DNA of 21,641 nucleotides. It comes from a virus. The notes under the pieces were generated by a model, which had not been told where the DNA came from, ran no database searches, and saw nothing but the letters and a program-made list of their open reading frames with translations. The DNA lies in the IMG/VR virus record IMGVR_UViG_3300009149_000340, positions 1-21,641 of that record; one strand, 5' to 3'. Both the position numbers and the translations under genes were made by a program. Below are positions 16,201 to 21,641 of this stretch, piece by piece. Position 1 is the stretch's first letter; each line of letters begins with the position of its first letter.

Positions 16201-19200
16201 ATCTTCCATTATTTTCATCAAGAACAGTTTCATCTGAAGAATCTATCCAAGTAAAGTCTTCAACAAAAAATTCTGGTGGAAATACACTAGTGGGTGGTCT
16301 ATTTGATTTTAAATCAGATATATATCCAGATTTAAGTTGAGAAACTATTCCACCAGACTTCGTAGTATATCCATAAGGTCCATATATTGGATAACCATCA
16401 TAAGACCACCCAATAATTGGGGAATGATCTGAGTTAGTAATTTCCTGTCCATTAAGTAATGTTAGATCCTTTTTGCCATATAAGGTGTTTCCATCAGCAT
16501 CAGTTGCGTAGAGAACTCTTCTAAGAGCTCTTGGTGCATATACATAGGAAGATTGTAATCCAAAATCAATATTTGTTGGTTTTGAAATAAAGGTATCATC
16601 TTCGGTTAGATTATTGTAATTTTTTCCAAATTGATTTACTCTCCAAGTTTGAAGACTAGTTTTAAATTCTGCTCCAACACCAGCAGGCTTTACTGTGATA
16701 AAAGTTGTTGAAACTCCATATCCAACACCTCCATTGTTTATTTTAACAGAAGTAATAACTCCATTAGTAATTTCCGGTGTTAATACTGCTCCTATTCCAG
16801 TACCAGAAATTGATAATTGAGGGGAAGCGTTATAACTATTTCCACCACTGTTAATTGCAATACTAACAATTTTTCCTTGAGAAATTATTGGGGTTAACTG
16901 TGCATTACTACCAGAATATAGATTAATAGACGGATATCTTTCAAAGTTAAGTACTTCCGATGCACCATAACCAACACCATTATTTGATAAATGTATAGAA
17001 GTAATTTCACCTCTAACTATTGGTTGTACAATTGCTTTAAAAGTTTCCTCGGAAATTGAGGATAATCCCACTTTTCCAATAACTTGTACAGAAATATCTG
17101 GATAATTGAAAGTATGAGTTCCAAGTCCAACTGAAGTTAAGTTTTCATATTGTCCCGTTTTAAAATAAAAATCTTTTACAGTTGTTCCAACTCCTACTGC
17201 TGATAATTTAAAAGAATTTTGATTTATAGATGTAACATAATATTCTAATAATGTAGAAAGTCCAACAATAGATGTGCCATCAACAGAATACTTAATTATT
17301 TCTCCTGTCTTATAATCGTGATTTTGAATACTAACGACTCCTAATGCAGTATTAATTCCAGATACACCACAAGTTCGTTTTTTATTTTCATATCCAACTC
17401 CACTATCAGTTATTATAATTGAATTTAAAATTGCTTTTCCATTTAAAGAACTTAGGGCATGAACACCACTACCATAGTCTGTAAAAGTTACTGTATTAAT
17501 TCCAAGAACAGCATCATTCAATGTTTTATGAAGTTTTATATTATAATCATTTTTTACTGACACATGGTAGATTGCTCCAGTATCAAGACCAACCAATGCA
17601 CTTCTACCAAAAGTTTTATAAACTACTCTTTCAGTATTTCTAAATTTATGATAGGTAGAGAATCCAATAGATGAATTAGTAGATCCAATTCCAATAGCTG
17701 TGCCAATACCAGAAGCATTGAAAGAAACTTCATGGGGAATAGTAATTAATTTTGCATCTGCTTTCGCACCTTGACCGTTACCGCCACTAATTTTGATTAG
17801 TGGGACTTCTATATAATCAAAACCAGTATTAAGAACTTTAATATCAACAAAAGACCCTTTTACAGAACAATATCCAGTTGCTCCAATTCCAATTGAATCT
17901 GAAATACTTAAAATCGGAGGAGAAATTATATCGTAGTTTGCTCCACCGGAAACAACATCAATAGAATTAATTTTTCCATAATAAACAATGTCTTTGGATT
18001 TATAGTTTAAAATTTCTACGCCGTTAACCAAAATTCCATTATAACCAACTGTCGTTTCATATGTTTTTCCATCATTAACGGGAGAAGATATTTCTCTCAA
18101 TAATTTTTGAGGTTCTATTAATTTATTCCTATATTCATATTTTTCAATAGTATTATTTTTAATTGTTAATGTATTACTAGTGTTTCTGCCACCATCAGTT
18201 TCCACCTTTACAAAAATCTGATTATAAATGTTTGATATACTTTTTGCCAATTTTATACTTTTATTATCAATTCTTTTGACAAAATATAAACCTTCATTAA
18301 AAAGAAAACTAATTAAATATTCTTGTAATATAGGTACGCCACCAACATCTGTAGTAAGAACAGATCCCTTTTCTGGGGTATAGTAAATAGAATCTCCTGT
18401 AAAAAAATTATGGTCTATAACATTTGCAAAAGTTAAAATCTCTTGATCTTTATTAAAAGTTCCACCAAAAGTTATTTTTTGTGTTTTGGGTCCAAACTTT
18501 ATTCCAGTTGGAGATAATGGTTCTCCAAAAGACGGTAAAGAAGTTGACGCAACTAAAATTTTATCTTCTTTTAAATAAACATTTTGTACATTAGATGTAA
18601 TTTTATTAAGATTTTGGTGTAGATTAGAATCTATTTTGGTAATATTTCTTGTTACTCTAGCAATAGACAATGTATCAGTGATTCCAGTTCCTCTTATTAA
18701 ACATGTTTGACTATTAAAAACATCATAAATAAGAAATTTATTCGATAAAACATCATTATTTTTATTAGTTAAAGAAATTCCATCACCTATTCTAAAAATA
18801 TTAACATCTTTTGTTGTTAGTCTATAAGTATTGTTTGTAGAGTCTACTAAACTTAGGGAAGAAACATCATAACTTTGGGCAGTATTAAATAACCATCCGT
18901 TTTCTTTTATACCATTGGCAATTTTTCCTAATGTTTTAAGTTTAATTAAAGAACCAGATTGTTGATATTTTGTATTACTGGGTATTTTAAATTGATTTAG
19001 TACTGATCTTATTTTTATTCTAATTCCATCCGTTGTTCCAGCACCAGCAGCATATGCATAAGTATCTTGGTCAATATCAGTTTTGTCTAAAATTGTTGTT
19101 ACAATTGCGTTAGTTGATATTCCCAAAAATTGAGTAATTGTTTTGTCGGAATAAGTTAAAATGCCTGTTGTTCCGTTATTATAGGAAAAAGATAAAGTTC

Positions 19201-20218
19201 CAATTTTGGGAAATCCAACAGTAGAATCAACATCAATAAAAGTCTGTCCAGCACCAACATTACCTATAATTTTTGTTTTAGGATGAATAGATAAAGTTCC
19301 ATATAAAAGTTCAGCAGAACCATCATTTTGAGTATAAGACCCATCAATACTTACTTTATAGTAAGAATTTGTCAAGATGCCGACAGATATTCTCTCTACA
19401 TTTGATACTGGTGCATATGCCTTTGAAATATTTTCAAATGAATCTTGAAAAAGAGTTTTATTTAACAATTCAAATGGATCACCAGAAACAGATTGTACAA
19501 TTAAATCTCTTGTTTTTTTATAACTAGCATTTGATGGTGAAATTACATAATCTCTTGGTTTTATGACACTTACTTCTTCACCATAAAGAGATTTAAAAAG
19601 AATCTTAAACGACTCATCTGTTCCTCTAGTCGAATAAAAATCTTTTGATTGACGAATAAATTGTGGTTGATTTAAATTATTAGTAAGATTTTTACCCTGT
19701 AGTCCAGGTAAAAATTGTTTTTTAACTTTTTTTAGAAATTCTTCTAAAAACAGAACATTAAGATTTTCTACTATAGAGTTATTTGAATGATCTTTTGCTG
19801 TAGAAGTAGAAAAAATCAAATCTTCCGAATTGCTTGGATCTGTAAAGGAAGTAATTCCACTAAATCCTCTTACACAATTAACAAAAGAAAAAATTGTTTT
19901 ACTAGTATATGTTATTATTTCTTCATCAATTTTAATTAACCCGTAATTTGCAGGAAATCCTTCTGTATTTTCAACAAGAATTGTTCCACTAAAAGAGTCA
20001 ATATCGCTTACAAGAGTTGTAGATTTTGTAATTTTTCCGCAAGAGTCTAATTTAATATATGAATCAATATTTTGAATTAAATCAACAGGAGCTCCTTGAT
20101 ACTCTTGCCCCGAATAATATTGAGATAAAAATTCACCAATTAATGGAAATTCCTCTTGAACATAAGAGGGTAATTGACTTTTTACAATTTTATTAAACTG
20201 AACTCTTTTTTCTGACAT
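13172..20218 (-). CDS. 7: Giant gp7-like baseplate wedge protein, N-terminal 2348 residues (frame broken at 3' end)
   Basis: Structural wedge protein. By position (after gp6, before gp8) and motifs it corresponds to T4 gp7. Residues 15-55 (LPSYVQEEFPLIGEFLSQYY, then YQGAPVDLIQNIDSYI) and 193-216 (DFYSTRG ... LFKSLYGEEV) resemble the C-terminal region of T4 gp7 as I remember it; the long N-terminal part of T4 gp7 has no counterpart here. Residues about 1225-1360 are a YHYH-type domain (HSPIIGWSYDGYPIYGPYGY from H1265; NGRFCVTPEFPHGTYAYF with H1348). The rest is Gly/Thr/Ser/Val-rich and repetitive: GxGY modules and at least six HxLxTGDxI-like motifs. The ATG lies 5 nt after the gp6 stop, with only a weak AGAAG upstream. 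The frame stops at TAG 13174-13172 in a poorly protein-like tail (ILTHKLHLQH), while the adjacent frame continues as convincing sequence. I read this as the first part of one 4049-residue gene. Confidence 0.87.
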   Translation of the reverse strand: MSEKRVQFNKIVKSQLPSYVQEEFPLIGEFLSQYYSGQEYQGAPVDLIQNIDSYIKLDSCGKITKSTTLVSDIDSFSGTILVENTEGFPANYGLIKIDEEIITYTSKTIFSFVNCVRGFSGITSFTDPSNSEDLIFSTSTAKDHSNNSIVENLNVLFLEEFLKKVKKQFLPGLQGKNLTNNLNQPQFIRQSKDFYSTRGTDESFKILFKSLYGEEVSVIKPRDYVISPSNASYKKTRDLIVQSVSGDPFELLNKTLFQDSFENISKAYAPVSNVERISVGILTNSYYKVSIDGSYTQNDGSAELLYGTLSIHPKTKIIGNVGAGQTFIDVDSTVGFPKIGTLSFSYNNGTTGILTYSDKTITQFLGISTNAIVTTILDKTDIDQDTYAYAAGAGTTDGIRIKIRSVLNQFKIPSNTKYQQSGSLIKLKTLGKIANGIKENGWLFNTAQSYDVSSLSLVDSTNNTYRLTTKDVNIFRIGDGISLTNKNNDVLSNKFLIYDVFNSQTCLIRGTGITDTLSIARVTRNITKIDSNLHQNLNKITSNVQNVYLKEDKILVASTSLPSFGEPLSPTGIKFGPKTQKITFGGTFNKDQEILTFANVIDHNFFTGDSIYYTPEKGSVLTTDVGGVPILQEYLISFLFNEGLYFVKRIDNKSIKLAKSISNIYNQIFVKVETDGGRNTSNTLTIKNNTIEKYEYRNKLIEPQKLLREISSPVNDGKTYETTVGYNGILVNGVEILNYKSKDIVYYGKINSIDVVSGGANYDIISPPILSISDSIGIGATGYCSVKGSFVDIKVLNTGFDYIEVPLIKISGGNGQGAKADAKLITIPHEVSFNASGIGTAIGIGSTNSSIGFSTYHKFRNTERVVYKTFGRSALVGLDTGAIYHVSVKNDYNIKLHKTLNDAVLGINTVTFTDYGSGVHALSSLNGKAILNSIIITDSGVGYENKKRTCGVSGINTALGVVSIQNHDYKTGEIIKYSVDGTSIVGLSTLLEYYVTSINQNSFKLSAVGVGTTVKDFYFKTGQYENLTSVGLGTHTFNYPDISVQVIGKVGLSSISEETFKAIVQPIVRGEITSIHLSNNGVGYGASEVLNFERYPSINLYSGSNAQLTPIISQGKIVSIAINSGGNSYNASPQLSISGTGIGAVLTPEITNGVITSVKINNGGVGYGVSTTFITVKPAGVGAEFKTSLQTWRVNQFGKNYNNLTEDDTFISKPTNIDFGLQSSYVYAPRALRRVLYATDADGNTLYGKKDLTLLNGQEITNSDHSPIIGWSYDGYPIYGPYGYTTKSGGIVSQLKSGYISDLKSNRPPTSVFPPEFFVEDFTWIDSSDETVLDENNGRFCVTPEFPHGTYAYFATFDPVPSSDGLFKNYKKPSFPYLIGNSFNSKPSEFNTKKSSNQNDYDLNNSDWIRNVYPYSLDKKYSGYEYVNQSYKYVNQNSIIKFVENGSVDSIGILTGGRKYQVNDKVVFSNNATKGFSASAKVSRLSGVGVGTISVANTKLLNVEFYPLNGNGNFVGVYTAPHNLKVNDTVIVSGVSTTSSLIEGIYSVGVTTNILNLSTGVSTTGVTGIVTYFSISSNLSSLNIRENDILGIGTEKIQVLNIDRLSSRIRVLRQVEGSVSAAHTATTSIKELPRKFTINVGYKTTFDDKINKEYYFDPKESVGLGTNVGVGIGITLFFANPGAGITQIFIPTRSIYLENHKLTTGDEITYQINGGSTIGVATVGGGTTHNLINNTTLYVAKLSNDLIGLSTVRVGLGTTGTFVGIGSTTSHQGLLHFVGLGTGTHHSFKISYPNVIKSNIEKNVVTVATAATHGLLLGDNIEISVNPSISTSVTFKYNLPNRKLLSTDLSFTAAGVGTTSNSIYLNSHGLITGQKIIHNSSSPAGGLQNDKEYFVYVVDTDNIKLTNNKFEVKKSIPNFVDISTQSSGTISPVNPPLTFYRNSTISFNLNDSSLSYTQSSTKYPGFILEFYRDYLFTQRYETSGIESTFDISQTGIIGVTPDAKVNFKVNENTPNILYYKLVPIRTSDNLLGNKEIVVDDSVDLNNQIIIKNSNYSGKFTVSNYTQNTFSYNLNKYPESSSYDSTQSQLSYTTNSFNSFGSIASIKISDKGKGYSKVPGITTVTSTYGTGAILEASSETIGKIKTTKIENIGFDYSSDLTLKPGASIPQVLKIEPLTGFDYIGISSFGIGYTISPRLVVLDGKTKNLIDDVDLQYVLGKDKVEIIKNSFKLSNTLPTILPVENPNGIRVSTLSYNTSTKEVTAVMKTQYSDSFPLSVNDKILVEGASVGVGSTGRGYNSSSYNYSLFTITKIHPNLGGGVGIVTYSMSDYVNAGSIQVILTHKLHLQH
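13174..13217 (-). other. Frame junction inside the gp7-like gene (apparent single-base loss)
   Basis: The upstream frame ends at TAG 13174-13172. The downstream frame is closed above by TAG 13217-13215, so the switch must fall in this 44-nt overlap. The change is -1 (one base missing). Two placements give sensible protein. One T lost next to AGT at about 13215 would read NAGS-YPGNFDTQ. One T lost from the TTTT run at 13203-13200 would read VI-FDTQ. The first looks more natural because it keeps YPGNFD. There is no canonical X XXY YYZ slippery heptamer in the zero frame (the nearest is A ATT TTG) and no clear hairpin just downstream. Assembly or sequencing error, genuine mutation and recoding all remain possible; I favour error or recent mutation. 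Confidence 0.8.
13640..13920 (-). repeat. GxGY beta-repeat modules in gp7-like protein (block 3)
   Basis: Units SIKISDKGKGYSKVPGITTV, IKTTKIENIGFDYSSDLTLK and GISSFGIGYTISPRLVV lie in succession near the end of the upstream frame, about 450 nt before the frame junction. They follow the same pattern as blocks 1 and 2. Confidence 0.7.
16085..16545 (-). other. YHYH domain inside the gp7-like protein
   Basis: Residues about 1225-1375 of the upstream gp7 frame. The block YAPRALRRVLYATDADGNTLY leads into DHSPIIGWSYDGYPIYGPYG (D1264, H1265), then LDENNGRFCVTPEFPHGTYA (H1348) and YFATFDPVPS. These are the hallmark segments of the YHYH family as I know it, which is found mainly in bacterial extracellular proteins and also in marine phage structural proteins. 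Its activity is not established to my knowledge. The exposed setting in a baseplate insert suggests a surface role, which is inference. Confidence 0.8.
16670..16890 (-). repeat. GxGY beta-repeat modules in gp7-like protein (block 1)
   Basis: Two adjacent units of roughly 35-40 residues with the pattern 'G-I-(V/T)-S-I/V-x-I-N-x-G-G-x-x-Y ... S/P-x-I/V-x-I/V ... G-x-G-A'. The copies are GKIVSIAINSGGNSYNASPQ and GVITSVKINNGGVGYG. They are divergent at DNA level, so they are old duplications. The composition predicts short beta strands separated by Gly turns. Confidence 0.75.
17750..17975 (-). repeat. GxGY beta-repeat modules in gp7-like protein (block 2)
   Basis: Units SIDVVSGGANYDIISPPILS and FVDIKVLNTGFDYIEVPLIK, followed by SGGNGQGAKADAKL. 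The spacing and strand pattern match block 1, although GY is replaced by NY and DY. Confidence 0.7.
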
Positions 20219-20223
20219 TTCTT

Positions 20224-21641
20224 CTATCTAACAATGCTTTCGTTATGATAACTTGAACTTACTTTATAATTTGAACCTGCGGGGTCTAACCCAGAACTAA
20301 TTTGATCGATAATCATCTCAATATTACTTCTACTACTATCTAGTTGCAAATACAAATCCTGTAAACCAATTACATCATTAGAATGTGGAACTGTGGATAT
20401 CTCCATAATCTGTTGTCCATTTTTTAATTTTCCCGAAATAATATTCACAGGATTAAGAGTAATACGACCCTTCACATAATCTATCTTACCAATATTTTTT
20501 CTTTTAACAACTGAAGTGTTTGATCCCGGTGATTGAAGACAGAAAAATGAAACAGTCCCAGTTTTTCTATCAAAATTTGGAATATCAAACAAATAAACAT
20601 CATCAGATATGTCGGCAACTTTAAATGCACTTGATCTTATATTATAACCATTCATTGAAGAAACATGAATTTGATTTCCAAAATCAATTGCATATTCTGC
20701 AAATGTATTCAAAGCAATTCGCAAATCTCTTCTCATTTGAATTGTTGTAATATTTGATGTTATAGATGAATGACTTTGATCGATTACCTTCAAAAGTTTA
20801 CTATATTTTAATCTTGCTCCATATCTATTTAATTCGGATGATTCTGCATACTTATTAATATTTGATTGAACTACAGTCGATACAAATGCAGAATTTGGAG
20901 ATAAATTGCTATTATAGTAGACTTTGCTGTCTACTTCAACATATAAGTATTTAAGATCTAAAATTTCTGGAACGATTCCAGCTACTGCATACTTTCTTAA
21001 GTCTCTTTTAATGTTTTCTTTGATTGAATTGGATACAAAATCACCAATTCTTGGTTTTATACTTATAAAAACCTTTCCATATTGTGGTGGTATTAGATCT
21101 TCGCCACCAAAAACTGAAATTGACTCTGCTTCTGGATAAATTTTATTTGGAATTAAAATTTCATAATCATTTGCAGTTAAAGCTCTATTTTGTGTCGAAT
21201 AAACTTGAGGTGCATACTTCCTAACTGAGTCAATACTTTCAATTTGCCCACCACCACTTGATGGTCCACTCGCACTAATTAAAGAAATTCCACTTGTGAC
21301 CGTATATTCAATTGCATTTCTGTTATATGTTATTTGCCCGCTAAAAGTAAAGTTAGAAATGCCGTTTGCAGAGTCTCCATCAGTAACAATATAAGAAACT
21401 TCTATGATATTACCGTCTTCTAATTTTTTTCCAAATATTCCATCACCAAATACAAGTTCATATTGTTCATCTTCAATCTCATTTGTAAAATAAATCGCTG
21501 AATTTTGATTAATTACAAAACTAGTTGTACTATCGAAGAGATTGTCTTGTTTTGTATATTTAACTGATACTGTAGATGAGATACTTGGCTTTACACTGAC
21601 CTGCAAACTATCTAAATCAATGCCTGCGTTAGGTAAAACAA
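20224..21641 (-). CDS. 6: Baseplate wedge protein gp6, C-terminal 471 residues (5' end outside window)
   Basis: T4 gp6-type (baseplate J-like) wedge protein; in T4, gp6 dimers link neighbouring wedges into the ring around the hub. Seen: the stretch FGDGIFGKKLEDGNIIEVSY, followed by YAPQVYSTQNRALTANDYE, IYPEAESISVFGG, PPQYGKVFISIKPR and VAGIVPEILDLKYLYVEVDS, all of which I recognise as the conserved C-terminal half of cyanophage gp6. The frame is open to the window edge. The TTG at 21606-21604 is an internal Leu codon, not a start, because eleven further in-frame codons (VLPNAGIDLDS) precede it. T4 gp6 is about 660 residues, so roughly the last two thirds are present. It ends in TAG 5 nt before the gp7 ATG, which implies co-transcription and perhaps coupled translation. 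No frame damage is seen. Confidence 0.93.
   Translation of the reverse strand, partial: VLPNAGIDLDSLQVSVKPSISSTVSVKYTKQDNLFDSTTSFVINQNSAIYFTNEIEDEQYELVFGDGIFGKKLEDGNIIEVSYIVTDGDSANGISNFTFSGQITYNRNAIEYTVTSGISLISASGPSSGGGQIESIDSVRKYAPQVYSTQNRALTANDYEILIPNKIYPEAESISVFGGEDLIPPQYGKVFISIKPRIGDFVSNSIKENIKRDLRKYAVAGIVPEILDLKYLYVEVDSKVYYNSNLSPNSAFVSTVVQSNINKYAESSELNRYGARLKYSKLLKVIDQSHSSITSNITTIQMRRDLRIALNTFAEYAIDFGNQIHVSSMNGYNIRSSAFKVADISDDVYLFDIPNFDRKTGTVSFFCLQSPGSNTSVVKRKNIGKIDYVKGRITLNPVNIISGKLKNGQQIMEISTVPHSNDVIGLQDLYLQLDSSRSNIEMIIDQISSGLDPAGSNYKVSSSYHNESIVR

Larger units (their letters stand above)
14587..18420 (-). repeat. Dispersed HxLxTGDxI motifs in the gp7-like protein
   Basis: At least six copies in one protein: HNFFTGDSIYYT (~18410), HDYKTGEIIKYS (~17325), HNLKVNDTVIVS (~15655), HKLTTGDEITYQ (~15120), HGLLLGDNIEIS (~14780) and HGLITGQKIIHN (~14615). 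Each is followed some residues later by a strand such as Y-(Y/F)-V-x-x-(V/I)-(N/D)-x-(N/D)-x-(I/F)-(K/G)-L, for example YYVTSINQNSFKLS and YFVYVVDTDNIKLT. This is a second repeat family, distinct from GxGY. Confidence 0.72.

Noticed and set aside
20924-21139. Plus-strand frame of 71 codons opposite gp6
   Set aside because: It is antisense to the conserved gp6 segment around VAGIVPEI and IYPEAESI, with no support of its own.
21604-21606. TTG as the start of gp6
   Set aside because: Eleven more in-frame codons without a stop reach the window edge, and gp6 homologues are much longer. The gene is simply truncated by the window.
1-21641. CRISPR array or diversity-generating retroelement suggested by the many short repeated strings (such as ccaactcc)
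   Set aside because: The strings are codons for recurring VGVGTT-type peptides, irregularly spaced and in frame. There are no uniform spacers, no reverse transcriptase and no template/variable repeat pair.

Overview
This window looks like part of the late structural region of a T4-like marine myovirus, most likely a cyanophage of Prochlorococcus or Synechococcus or a related pelagic myophage. Three things point there: the DNA is strongly AT-rich by eye, the gene order matches the T4 baseplate-wedge cluster (6-7-8 and onward), and the proteins are very large, rich in G, T, S and V, and carry many short 'VGIGTT' and 'GxGY' segments. All genes are on the minus strand, so transcription runs from position 21641 towards 1. 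There are no tRNAs, insertion sequences, CRISPR arrays or host-like metabolic genes, and no gene-free stretch longer than about 20 bases apart from the broken-frame junction inside gene 7.

Layout in the direction of transcription. (1) 21641-20224: the C-terminal 471 residues of gp6, the baseplate wedge protein, whose start lies outside the window. (2) 20218-8070: a giant gp7-like wedge protein. It is now read in two frames: 2348 codons (20218-13172), then 1714 codons open from 13214 to 8070. A single missing base between about 13217 and 13174 explains the break, and restoring it gives one protein of 4049 residues. (3) 8051-6501: gp8, complete, with a recognisable T4 gp8 C-terminus. (4) 6494 to beyond position 1: a giant protein with a DUF4815-type N-terminus, at least 2164 residues and open through the window edge. 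It would be missed by any call that requires a stop codon inside the window.

How they fit together. In T4, gp6, gp7 and gp8 (with gp10, gp25 and gp53) form the six wedges that surround the hub and trigger sheath contraction. Here the spacers are 5 nt (gp6/gp7), 18 nt (gp7/gp8) and 6 nt (gp8/DUF4815), which suggests one late operon with a possible internal gp55-type late promoter just before gp8. The most striking feature is the gp7-like protein. The two motif blocks that lie close together in the C-terminal part of T4 gp7 are here separated by about 2240 residues. That insert holds a YHYH domain, repeated GxGY modules and HxLxTGDxI modules. The same GxGY module also appears in gp8 and in the DUF4815 protein, so one repeat family seems to have spread through adjacent baseplate genes.
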